Of a DNA stretch of 64,000 nt, positions 16,792 to 25,314 are shown one piece after another (the first letter of the stretch is position 1; the number at the start of each line of letters is the position of its first letter). Made by a program: the position numbers and the translations under genes. The DNA lies in the NCBI GenBank assembly GCA_900539715.1, contig UQDA01000003.1, positions 62,001 to 126,000 on the forward strand. Reading direction: 5' to 3'. Below the pieces are notes generated by a model. That model saw only the letters and a program-made list of their open reading frames with translations. It ran no database searches and was not told the origin of the DNA. The stretch comes from an uncultured Lachnospiraceae bacterium (lineage in GTDB: Bacteria; Bacillota; Clostridia; Lachnospirales; Lachnospiraceae).

Positions 16792-18324
16792 ATGGAAGTC
16801 CTGATGCATATTAGTAGGGAAGAATACAGAGTGACAGTATCGAAAAAATATGGAGAGTATATTTTTTATATTTTATTGATTGGGGTATCTTTTTTGGCAT
16901 TATTGCTGTTTGGAGAAGGGGGATATTATGAATATACAGACAGTTATTTATATATTCAGATGAAAAGTTCACAAGGAGTAGTTCCTCTTTATCCATTGTT
17001 TATTCATGCACACCGTAAAATATTAGGGGAAGAATTTTATTTATATGGTGTGGTAATTTCGCAGACAGTATTATGTATAGCGTGTGTTACTTGCTGGAAT
17101 ATATGGATACGAAGAAGATTTAAAGCTGGTTATTTTATATTGGCTTTGGTATATCTGGTTTCTTTAATACCGTTTACAATAGATATGCCAATAACATTGA
17201 TAAATCATAGCATTTTAACAGAGGCATTGGCCTATCCTTTGTTTTATATTTTTGTGATTTTTTTTATGGAAGCAGCTTTCCGAAAAAAAATAGGCTGGGG
17301 AATTTCTGTATTCGGCTGGGCAATACTTATGGCATTGATCAGAACTCAGATGCAGATATGTCTCGGTTTTGCTTTTTTAGATTTTGTATATATATTGTGG
17401 AATAGAGAGAAAAAACAGCAAAATCATGGGAGAAAAAGGAAGTTTATCTGCTACGTCTTTTCGGTTGTATGTGGACTGATCGCAATGGTACTGGGAGAAA
17501 TTGCTGTTCTGCAGATAAATCAGTTTTTAGTGGTAGTACAGCAAGAAGTACGTGAGAATTATTTTGCTCAGGAGAAAAATAATAAGAGCGAGTCGCTGAA
17601 TCAAAAAAAATCTTCTCAAGATGCTGCTTCAAATATGACGGGGCAGTTTGATAGTATTTTGATCGACAAGACCTTTTATGAAATTGAAGAGAATGATTGG
17701 ATATATTTTAAAGACAAAGAAGTCCAGGAGTTAGTTCGGGATATTTATGCGGTATCGGAAGAAGAACAGTCCAATTATAAACATAGTCGAAATGATCTGT
17801 GGAAATGGCAGGATATTATGAATGGTACAGCTGGAGGGACTAGTATTGTACGGAAAGGATGGGAAAATTATCTGGAAGATAATCCAGACAGCATTTTAAA
17901 TGGAAATCAAAAAGAAGTTAATCGGCATATTTCTTTTGTTTTGTTAAAAAAGCATTGGCCAAGAATTTTATATCATATGCTTTGTATGTTGCCGCAAGGA
18001 TTTATATGTACTGTATTTTTTCAAATTGAAGAAATTTATGGATTATGTCATGCTTATACGTTGTTAATATACACTGCTGCAATTATTTTGATGATTTACG
18101 GAATTAAAAAGAGAAAAGTCTCTCAAAGCAGATATGAGCTGATGGCAGGGATATTGACATTGAATATTGGAATGGTTGTGGTCATTTGTACAGTGTTTTT
18201 TGGAATGCAGCGTTATTTGATTTATGGATTTGGAATTTTTTATACGGCATTTTTATTGATGTTGGAAGATATATGGCATGCACAAAAACAACGAAGAGAA
18301 AGAGATAGTAATATTGGGCTATAA
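16792..18324 (+). CDS. Multi-TM GT-C-like membrane protein
   Basis: 510 residues with about 10 hydrophobic segments and a large polar loop (about 235-380). The N-terminal YYEYTDSYLYIQM after the first helix is where GT-C enzymes carry an acidic catalytic motif. Segments VVPLYPLFI, SILTEALAYPLF and MALIRTQMQ match the minus-strand protein at 43512 in order and spacing, so the two are paralogues. Start could be ATG 16792 or ATG 16804. Function not known; it could add a sugar from a polyprenyl-phosphate donor outside the membrane. Confidence 0.65.
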   Translation: MEVLMHISREEYRVTVSKKYGEYIFYILLIGVSFLALLLFGEGGYYEYTDSYLYIQMKSSQGVVPLYPLFIHAHRKILGEEFYLYGVVISQTVLCIACVTCWNIWIRRRFKAGYFILALVYLVSLIPFTIDMPITLINHSILTEALAYPLFYIFVIFFMEAAFRKKIGWGISVFGWAILMALIRTQMQICLGFAFLDFVYILWNREKKQQNHGRKRKFICYVFSVVCGLIAMVLGEIAVLQINQFLVVVQQEVRENYFAQEKNNKSESLNQKKSSQDAASNMTGQFDSILIDKTFYEIEENDWIYFKDKEVQELVRDIYAVSEEEQSNYKHSRNDLWKWQDIMNGTAGGTSIVRKGWENYLEDNPDSILNGNQKEVNRHISFVLLKKHWPRILYHMLCMLPQGFICTVFFQIEEIYGLCHAYTLLIYTAAIILMIYGIKKRKVSQSRYELMAGILTLNIGMVVVICTVFFGMQRYLIYGFGIFYTAFLLMLEDIWHAQKQRRERDSNIGL

Positions 18325-18358
18325 TATTTTTTTGATTATATTCTGTAAATAGGACATA

Positions 18359-19960
18359 ATGAGAAGCCTTAATATAAAAATAATAGGAGAATATAGAGAT
18401 ATGAAAATTAGCATTACCATGGATGAACTTTTATATTACTTCTTTTTATGCCTGATGTTTATGGGTAAGGGAATTGGAATGGAGAGCGGGCAGAGGATAT
18501 TCCAAATATGTATGCTTGTGTCATTGTTTTGTTTTGGAATTAAATTATTGACCACAAGATATAGTATAAAAGAATGGGGGGTTATAAGTGCTTTAAGTTT
18601 GCTTGGCTGTATGATTTGGAAAAGTTCTGGTGAAATGGCAGCAATATGGGCAATGTTTATTATCGTTGGAATGAAAAATGTACCAACAGAAAGGTTAATG
18701 AAAATACTTATGGGATTATGGGGAGGGACATTTTTCTTTTCAGTTGTAATGGGACTTCTTCATATTAAAGATGGTGTAGTTGTCGTACATGAAAAATTAG
18801 GATTAGGGCCAATCATAAGATGGTCGTTAGGATATACACACCCGAATGTTCTGCATATTTCATATTTTATTCTGGTAGTATTATTGGTTTACACGTTTAG
18901 GTGGCAGGGTAAGGCTTTATGGAAGGCATCTATAAGCTTAATGATAGGAAATTTTTTGATATTTCTTTATTCTGTGAGTTATACGGGGGTATTGATTGTA
19001 ACAGGGTATATTTTTCTGACTTTATATTTTGATTATCGAAAAACATTTTATAAATTCGAATCAATAATGTGGTGTATCGTATGTATTTTTTTCATTATTT
19101 TTCCGGTGTTTGGACCGTTGTGGTTAAATACTCACAATCATAAGTTGTTTATGTTTTTTAATGAGTTGCTGTCATATCGGTTCGAATTAGTGTATAATAT
19201 TTTTGCGGAATATCCAGTTTCTATGTTTGGCACTGAAACAATTTTTAGCGGAAATGCACATTTAACATTAGATAGTTCGTTTGCATATTTACTAATGTAT
19301 TATGGAATTGCAGGGTTTATATTATTTTCGACGGCTTTAATATATTTGGTATATTATTTTTCAAAAAATAATAAGAAGTATGAAGTGGCAATTACGGTAA
19401 TAATGATTTTAGCTGGTGTAACAGAACAGTTTTTGTTCAATTTATCGTTTAAGAATTTATTATTCATTTTTATGGGAGATGTATTGTTTACACATATTTT
19501 GAAGGATACAAACAAAAAAAATATATGGAATTGTACTTTTTCTGTTTTGCCAATTAGAAAAGAAATAAATTTGGAAAAAGGTATTTTATGGAAATTATTC
19601 AATGTGAAACGAAATATAAATATCAGAAAGATGTTTCAGATTGGAATACTAATGGCATCCATAGGGATGATAATAGGATTTTTTATTATTAAACCTTTAG
19701 AAAATGTATATGTGTATCGATGGCTGACAGATTACCGGGGGGAAGAAACAGTTTATCTTGATGAAGATGAACTGCCGGATAGTTTAAATGCACTGGTAAT
19801 TGGTTATAATGGGCCAAATGGAGAAATGTTTAAATTTTCGGGTAATATTGTAATAATAGAGAAGGTGAGGGCAGTAGTTGGAGGAGCTGTTTTGGGAGGA
19901 ATGGCGGGAGGTTTTTTGGTAATTGCATTTAATGGTTTAAAAAAACGAAAATGCATGTAA
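18359..19960 (+). CDS. O-antigen ligase/polymerase-like membrane protein (Wzy candidate)
   Basis: 533 residues with about 12 helices. It has an extracytoplasmic WSLGYTHPNVLHISYF segment and a SVSYTGVLIV segment, the pattern of O-antigen polymerase/ligase (Wzy_C) proteins. It is the only such candidate seen and sits in the block holding Wzx at 12232. The C-terminal 150 residues hold two more helices and a periplasmic-type soluble piece, an unusual extension. Start is 18359 or ATG 18401, the latter with a GGAG 11 nt upstream. It ends the AT-rich operon before a terminator. Confidence 0.7.
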   Translation: MRSLNIKIIGEYRDMKISITMDELLYYFFLCLMFMGKGIGMESGQRIFQICMLVSLFCFGIKLLTTRYSIKEWGVISALSLLGCMIWKSSGEMAAIWAMFIIVGMKNVPTERLMKILMGLWGGTFFFSVVMGLLHIKDGVVVVHEKLGLGPIIRWSLGYTHPNVLHISYFILVVLLVYTFRWQGKALWKASISLMIGNFLIFLYSVSYTGVLIVTGYIFLTLYFDYRKTFYKFESIMWCIVCIFFIIFPVFGPLWLNTHNHKLFMFFNELLSYRFELVYNIFAEYPVSMFGTETIFSGNAHLTLDSSFAYLLMYYGIAGFILFSTALIYLVYYFSKNNKKYEVAITVIMILAGVTEQFLFNLSFKNLLFIFMGDVLFTHILKDTNKKNIWNCTFSVLPIRKEINLEKGILWKLFNVKRNINIRKMFQIGILMASIGMIIGFFIIKPLENVYVYRWLTDYRGEETVYLDEDELPDSLNALVIGYNGPNGEMFKFSGNIVIIEKVRAVVGGAVLGGMAGGFLVIAFNGLKKRKCM

Positions 19961-20075
19961 AATTTTTCAACAATTACAAGTTTGTTATATTTCACATAGT
20001 AAAACAAAAGTTTATTTGGTATTTACTAAAATATGTTGAAGAAGAAATAATAATAAATAAAATGTAGAGGACGTT

Positions 20076-20120
20076 GCCGGAGACAGAAATATAAATGTCC
20101 CCGGCAAAAATTTTTAGATA
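20076..20120 (+). terminator. Rho-independent terminator after the Wzy-like gene
   Basis: TTGCCGGAGACA and TGTCCCCGGCAA form a 12-bp stem with one mismatch around a short loop, followed by AAAAATTTTTAG. It closes the 5.7-20 kb operon just before a strong promoter. Confidence 0.75.
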
Positions 20121-20123
20121 GTT

Positions 20124-20152
20124 TTGTAAGTTATAAAAAATTGTGGTATACT
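20124..20152 (+). promoter_or_regulatory. Sigma-A promoter for the GT26-GT4 operon
   Basis: TTGTAA (20124-20129), 17-nt spacer, TATACT (20147-20152) preceded by TGG, giving an extended -10. The start codon is 29 nt after the -10. The core ATTGTGGTAYACTAAA is repeated before rmlB. Confidence 0.8.
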
Positions 20153-20180
20153 AAAAAAAACCTTTTAGGAAAGCGATAGA

Positions 20181-22073
20181 ATGAATTATTTACCATATAC
20201 TGAAATATTAAAAACGAAAATAAATATTACGACAATGGATGAGGCTGTCTCATGGATTGATGAGCATCTGGAAGAACTGTCAGGAAAATATGTCTGTATT
20301 TCCAATGTCCATACGACAGTTACAGCTTATCGGGATGAAAAATATCGTGAAGTACAGAATGGGAGCGCACTGAGCTTACCTGATGGTAAGCCATTATCAA
20401 TTGTGCAGCGGTATCGGGGATATGAGAATGCAGGAAGAGTGCCGGGGCCGGATCTGATGCCGGAGATTTTTGCGCTTTCGGAGAAGAAAGGGTACAGGCA
20501 CTATTTTTATGGAAGCAAGCAGTCCACGTTGGATGCATTAAAAGAAAGACTGTTGGAAAAATATCCGAAGCTCAATATTGTGGGAATGTATTCTCCGCCG
20601 TTTCGTCCTTTGACAGAAGAAGAGGATCAGGAGGCTGTGGAGCGCATCAATGCTGTAAAACCGGATTTTATCTGGGTTGGTCTGGGAGCACCAAAGCAGG
20701 AAATCTGGATGGCGGAGCATGAGAATCGGGTGCATGGTGTTATGCTTGGAGTAGGTGCAGGGTTTGATTTTCATGCGGGGACGATTAAACGCGCTCCGAA
20801 GTGGATGCAGGAATTGTGTATGGAATGGCTGTATCGGATATCACAGGATCCCAAGAGGCTTCTATGGAGATATCTGGATACGAACTTTTCTTTTTTATGG
20901 TATCTTTGGAAAGAAAAATGTCAGAATGATAAAAGAGAACATAAAAAATCGTTGAAAATTGCGATGATCGGTCATAAGAGGATTCCGTCTCGGGAAGGCG
21001 GCGTCGAAATTGTTGTAGATGAGCTTTCTACAAGGTATGTAAAGTTAGGACATCGGGTAGATGCTTATAATCGCTGCGGGACACATGTATCCGGAAAGAA
21101 ATTTGACGAGGCACGCGGGAAGAGCTACAAGGGTGTCCGGCTGATTCAGATTCCGACTTTTAAAAATAGTACGTTGAATGCACCGGTCTATTCTGTTCTT
21201 GCCACTTTCCGGGCATTGTTTGGTCGTTACGATGTAATACATTATCATGCAGAAGGACCATGTATGATGCTGTGGCTTCCAAAATTGTTTGGCAAACATG
21301 TGGTTGCCACAATTCATGGGCTTGACTGGCAGCGCTCCAAATGGGAAGGACTGGCTGTAAGAGTATTGAAGTTCGGGGAGAAGATGGCAGCGAAATATGC
21401 GGATGATGTGATTGTTTTATCGAAAAATGTTCAGGAGTATTTTCGGGAAAACTATGGACGGGAAACTGTATTTATTCCAAATGGAGTGAATCGTCCCACC
21501 TTGCGTAAGGCGGATATGATTCGGTCGCAGTATGGGTTGGAAAAAGATAGTTATATCCTTTTTCTTGCGAGAATCGTTCCGGAAAAGGGACTGCATTATC
21601 TGATCGAAGCATATCAACAGGTTGAAACGGATAAGCGGCTGGTAATTGCCGGAGGAGTCAGCCATTCAAGAGAATATATGGAGCAGATTCACGCTATGGC
21701 AGCAAAGGACAGTCGGATTCTTATGACAGACTTTGTGCAGGGACAGGTTTTGGAGGAGCTTTGCTCTAATGCCTATCTTTTCGTATTACCCAGCGATGTA
21801 GAAGGAATGGCTGTCAGTCTTCTGGAAGCTATGAGTTATGGAAACTGTTGTCTTGTGAGTGATATTAAAGAGAATACGGAAGTGGTGGAAACACATGCGG
21901 TAACGTTCCGAAAGGGCGACATTTCGGATTTACGTGAAAAACTGAAAGAGTTATTGGAAGACCAGAAATATGTTGATAATATAAAGTTGGGGAGTATGGA
22001 CTTCATATGTTCGAAGTATGATTGGGACTGTGTTGTAAAGGAAACACTGAATCTCTATTATAGAAGAAACTAA
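20181..22073 (+). CDS. Fused WecG/TagA/CpsF glycosyltransferase (GT26) and GT4 glycosyltransferase
   Basis: 630 residues in one frame. Residues about 1-245 are a complete GT26 domain: SNVHTTVTA (Thr45/46), LPDGKPL (Asp68), RVPGPDLM, GLGAPKQEIWM and the C-terminal RAPKWMQELCMEWLYRISQ appendage. After a charged linker (about 245-257) comes a full GT4 enzyme starting LKIAMIGHKRIPSREGGVE, with ARIVPEKGLHYLIEAY and PSDVEGMAVSLLEAMSYG. GT26 proteins add a hexosamine to a lipid-linked first sugar; the GT4 half would add the next sugar. These are normally separate genes, and the full-length halves argue for an active fusion. Promoter-proximal gene of its operon. Confidence 0.88.
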   Translation: MNYLPYTEILKTKINITTMDEAVSWIDEHLEELSGKYVCISNVHTTVTAYRDEKYREVQNGSALSLPDGKPLSIVQRYRGYENAGRVPGPDLMPEIFALSEKKGYRHYFYGSKQSTLDALKERLLEKYPKLNIVGMYSPPFRPLTEEEDQEAVERINAVKPDFIWVGLGAPKQEIWMAEHENRVHGVMLGVGAGFDFHAGTIKRAPKWMQELCMEWLYRISQDPKRLLWRYLDTNFSFLWYLWKEKCQNDKREHKKSLKIAMIGHKRIPSREGGVEIVVDELSTRYVKLGHRVDAYNRCGTHVSGKKFDEARGKSYKGVRLIQIPTFKNSTLNAPVYSVLATFRALFGRYDVIHYHAEGPCMMLWLPKLFGKHVVATIHGLDWQRSKWEGLAVRVLKFGEKMAAKYADDVIVLSKNVQEYFRENYGRETVFIPNGVNRPTLRKADMIRSQYGLEKDSYILFLARIVPEKGLHYLIEAYQQVETDKRLVIAGGVSHSREYMEQIHAMAAKDSRILMTDFVQGQVLEELCSNAYLFVLPSDVEGMAVSLLEAMSYGNCCLVSDIKENTEVVETHAVTFRKGDISDLREKLKELLEDQKYVDNIKLGSMDFICSKYDWDCVVKETLNLYYRRN

Positions 22074-22118
22074 AAGGTAACTTGAACCTTAAGTTATAAA
22101 TAGCAGGGGACAAGAAAA

Positions 22119-23324
22119 ATGAAGATTTTAATTGTAAATAAATTCCTGTATCCGAATGGCGGATCGGAAACTTATATTTTTGAAATTGGAAAACAGTTAG
22201 AGAAGCTGGGACATGAGGTTCAGTATTTTGGAATGGAGCATGAAGGGCGTATCGTAGGCAATCATGCAGAAAGTTACACATCAGATATGGATTTTCACAC
22301 GGGGAAGCTTTTAAAGCTGTTGTATCCGTTTAAAATTGTCTATTCTACTGAGGCAAGGAAAAAAATCCGCAGAGTACTGGAAGATTTTCTGCCGGATGTG
22401 GTACATTTGAATAATTTTAATTTTCAATTGACACCGTCAATTCTGTATGAAATCCGGGCTTTTGAAAAGAAATCCGGCCATAAGATACAGATTGTATTTA
22501 CAGCACATGATTATCAGCTTGTCTGTCCGAACCATCTTTTGATGAAACCGGATAAAAGTCTGTGCTTCGAATGTCTGGATGGTCATCCAGGACATTGTAT
22601 GAAATATGGTTGTATTCATGGCTCTCGTGTTAAAAGTGCAGTTGGAAGTCTGGAAGGGTGGCTATACCGCAGACTCCGTGCCTACCGGATGATTGACACG
22701 GTAATCTGTCCCAGCAGATTTATGGAACAAAAACTGTCTGTACATCCGGATTTGAGAGGGAAGACAGTTGTAATGCATAATTTTGTAGAGTTGTTTTCGG
22801 AAGACGTATTTGAAAAGCAGAACTATGTGTTGTATTTCGGACGTTATTGCGAAGAAAAAGGAACGCCAACTCTATTGGAGGTATGCAGGAAACTTCCGGA
22901 GATTCCGTTTGTATTTGCCGGAGGAGGACCGTTAAAAGAGGAGGTCGCTCAGGTCAAAAATATAACGGACAAGGGATTTTTAAAGGGAAGAGAGCTTGCG
23001 GAAACCATTGGCTCTGCACGTTTTTTTGTGTTTCCATCAGAATGGTATGAAAATTGTCCATTTGCGGTGCTGGAAGCTCAGGCATACGGTACGCCGGTAC
23101 TTGCTTCCAATCTGGGAGGAACGCCGGAGCTGGTGCAGAATCATATAACCGGAGAAATCTTTACAGGTGGGAATGCGGACGAGCTGTTGGAGAAAATTCA
23201 AAGGCTGTGGAATGATCGCAGCCTTTTAGAACAATATACAGTAAATTGCCGTAAGGCAAAGTTTGAGACTGCGAAGGAATATTGCGTCAGTCTGGTCAAA
23301 ATTTATCGCGGAGAGGCAGTTTGA
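22119..23324 (+). CDS. GT4 family glycosyltransferase
   Basis: 401 residues, GT-B. The N-terminal NKFLYPNGGSETYIFEIG forms the GG loop, there is a Cys-containing segment (CFECLDGHPGHCMKYGCIHG) seen in one GT4 subfamily, and the C-terminal donor site reads FPSEWYENCPFAVLEAQAYG with both catalytic-type Glu residues. A CAGGGG-type RBS precedes. It follows the fusion gene by 45 nt and precedes a radical SAM gene. Specificity unknown. Confidence 0.88.
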   Translation: MKILIVNKFLYPNGGSETYIFEIGKQLEKLGHEVQYFGMEHEGRIVGNHAESYTSDMDFHTGKLLKLLYPFKIVYSTEARKKIRRVLEDFLPDVVHLNNFNFQLTPSILYEIRAFEKKSGHKIQIVFTAHDYQLVCPNHLLMKPDKSLCFECLDGHPGHCMKYGCIHGSRVKSAVGSLEGWLYRRLRAYRMIDTVICPSRFMEQKLSVHPDLRGKTVVMHNFVELFSEDVFEKQNYVLYFGRYCEEKGTPTLLEVCRKLPEIPFVFAGGGPLKEEVAQVKNITDKGFLKGRELAETIGSARFFVFPSEWYENCPFAVLEAQAYGTPVLASNLGGTPELVQNHITGEIFTGGNADELLEKIQRLWNDRSLLEQYTVNCRKAKFETAKEYCVSLVKIYRGEAV

Positions 23325-23360
23325 TGATAGCTGCCACTTCAACAAACAGGAGGAATATTT

Positions 23361-24368
23361 ATGGCAAAAAGAACTTTATATGGAACCGTAATTATCACAT
23401 ATCGTTGCAATGCACACTGTAATATGTGCGATTGCTTCCGGGATCCAACACGTCCCGAAGAGGAGATCACGCTGGATGTGATCAAAAAGCTGCCGGAAAT
23501 GGCATTTACAAACATTACAGGCGGAGAACCGTTTATCCGTCAGGACATTGCGGATATTGTGCGGGAGCTGTACAAAAAATCCGACCGTATCGTGATTTCC
23601 ACAAATGGATATTTTACAGACAGAATTATTGCGCTGTGCAAGGAATTCCCGAAGGTTGGAATCCGTATCAGCATTGAGGGGCTTCAGGAAACAAATGATA
23701 AGATCAGGGGGATTCCCGATGGCTTTAACAGAGGTTATACCACTTTGAAAACGCTTGTTGAAATGGGACATCCGGATGTTGGGTTTGGCATGACAGTGCA
23801 GGATATGAACTGTGAGGATCTTGTGCCGCTTTACAATATTGCAAATGATATGGGAATGGAATTTGCAACAGCGACCCTGCATAATTCATTCTATTTCCGT
23901 AAGACGGACAATAAGATCGACGATAAGCTGAAGGTATCGCAGAATTTTGAGAAGCTGATTAATGAGCTGTTAAAGAGCCGATCCCCGAAAAAGTGGTTCC
24001 GTGCATATTTCAATCACGGCCTTATCAATTATATTTACGGGAATAAGCGTCTGCTTCCCTGTGACATGTCCCGCAACGCATTCTTCATCGATCCATTCTG
24101 CGATGTGATCCCGTGCAACGGTATGGCGAAAAAGGCGGTAATGGGAAATCTGAGAGAGCAGAGCTGGGAAGAGTTATGGAACTCGAAACAGGCACAGGAG
24201 GTGCGTGTCTGCGCGAAAAACTGCGACAGAAACTGCTGGATGATCGGATCGGCGTCTCCGGCGATGCATCGTTATATCTGGGTGCCGGCATGGTGGGTTG
24301 TGAAGCATAAATTCTTTAAAGGCGGGAAGTACAGTCTGAAAGAGAATAAGTTTATTGAGGGAGTTTGA
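23361..24368 (+). CDS. Radical SAM protein with SPASM-type C-terminus
   Basis: 335 residues. Cys16, Cys20 and Cys23 (CNAHCNMC) form the radical SAM 4Fe-4S site, followed by the GGEP segment NITGGEPFIRQDI. The C-terminal third has a Cys-rich region (LLPCDMSRNAFFIDPFC, CNGMAK, then VCAKNCDRNCW) typical of SPASM/Twitch auxiliary clusters. Such enzymes modify peptides or sugars by radical chemistry. AGGAGG RBS and 36-nt spacing place it inside the glycosyltransferase operon, so a sugar or lipid-linked glycan substrate is inferred. No precursor peptide gene is visible nearby. Confidence 0.85.
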   Translation: MAKRTLYGTVIITYRCNAHCNMCDCFRDPTRPEEEITLDVIKKLPEMAFTNITGGEPFIRQDIADIVRELYKKSDRIVISTNGYFTDRIIALCKEFPKVGIRISIEGLQETNDKIRGIPDGFNRGYTTLKTLVEMGHPDVGFGMTVQDMNCEDLVPLYNIANDMGMEFATATLHNSFYFRKTDNKIDDKLKVSQNFEKLINELLKSRSPKKWFRAYFNHGLINYIYGNKRLLPCDMSRNAFFIDPFCDVIPCNGMAKKAVMGNLREQSWEELWNSKQAQEVRVCAKNCDRNCWMIGSASPAMHRYIWVPAWWVVKHKFFKGGKYSLKENKFIEGV

Positions 24369-24413
24369 AAAAGTCATATGAAAAAACCTATTAAAATGGG
24401 GGGATTATAGACG

Positions 24414-25286
24414 ATGACTCTTAAAGAGAGAGCAAAAGATATATTAAGCGAGTTTGTATATTTTTTTTATAAGCATAAAATATTAAAAAATAGAATTAGA
24501 GTGTATTCTGTAGATGAAACAATAGAAGAACTTTTAACTACAAATAAGAGTCTAGTTCGTTTTGGAGATTCTGACATTGCATTGTTACGTGGAAAGTCAG
24601 AAGCACGGCAACAGGCATATCAAACTCTTTCGGATGATTTAAAACGTATTTTAAGATACGAATATGATGAACTGATGGTAGCTATTCCAGATATTTTTAA
24701 TGGAGTTGAACAATACCATCAGAAGGGGAAAAAGTTTTGGAAGGATCAGCTTTTGGTAACCAGAAAAATTTATGAAAAAGAATGTAATCTAGATAGAGTT
24801 TATGGTAATGCTTTTGTAACCAGATGCTATTATTTGTATAAAAATAAGGATCATACTGATAAGTATTTTCAAAAGTTTCAACAGCTCTGGCAAGGAAAAG
24901 ATGTTGTTATGGTAGAGGGAGAAACATCACATTTTGGAGTTGGTAATGATCTTTTTGATACAGCGGCAAGTATAGAAAGAATTATTGGACCATCAAAAAA
25001 TGCATATGATAAAATTGCAGAAATAGAAAAAATATGTAAGAGATATCCTAAAGATAGATTGTTCCTGGTATCACTTGGAGCAGCTGCAAAGCCATTAGCA
25101 GAGAAACTTTTTTTAAATGGATATCGAGTGATTGACGTTGGAAATTTAGATATGGAATATGAATGGTTTTTGGCAAAAACCCTGGAAAAGCTTCCAATCC
25201 CAAAACAAAAAATTGTCGGAATAGAGGAAAATCATAAAGCTGGATATGATGAGTATTTGAATCAGATCAAAGCCAGAGTTTGTTAG
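24414..25286 (+). CDS. GT-D fold glycosyltransferase (DUF1792/SP_1767 family)
   Basis: 290 residues. It has the family N-terminal pattern SLVRFGDSDIALLRG (acidic pair Asp52/Asp54 where the family metal motif DxE lies), FWKDQLLVTRKIYEK, VVMVEGETSHFGVGNDLF and LVSLGAAAKPLAEKL. Family members act in glycosylation of serine-rich repeat adhesins and in capsule loci. It is AT-rich compared with the preceding radical SAM gene. GGGGGGA precedes the start. The acceptor is unknown. Confidence 0.8.
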   Translation: MTLKERAKDILSEFVYFFYKHKILKNRIRVYSVDETIEELLTTNKSLVRFGDSDIALLRGKSEARQQAYQTLSDDLKRILRYEYDELMVAIPDIFNGVEQYHQKGKKFWKDQLLVTRKIYEKECNLDRVYGNAFVTRCYYLYKNKDHTDKYFQKFQQLWQGKDVVMVEGETSHFGVGNDLFDTAASIERIIGPSKNAYDKIAEIEKICKRYPKDRLFLVSLGAAAKPLAEKLFLNGYRVIDVGNLDMEYEWFLAKTLEKLPIPKQKIVGIEENHKAGYDEYLNQIKARVC

Positions 25287-25314
25287 ATCTGATTTCCGAT
25301 ATGGAGGATAAATT

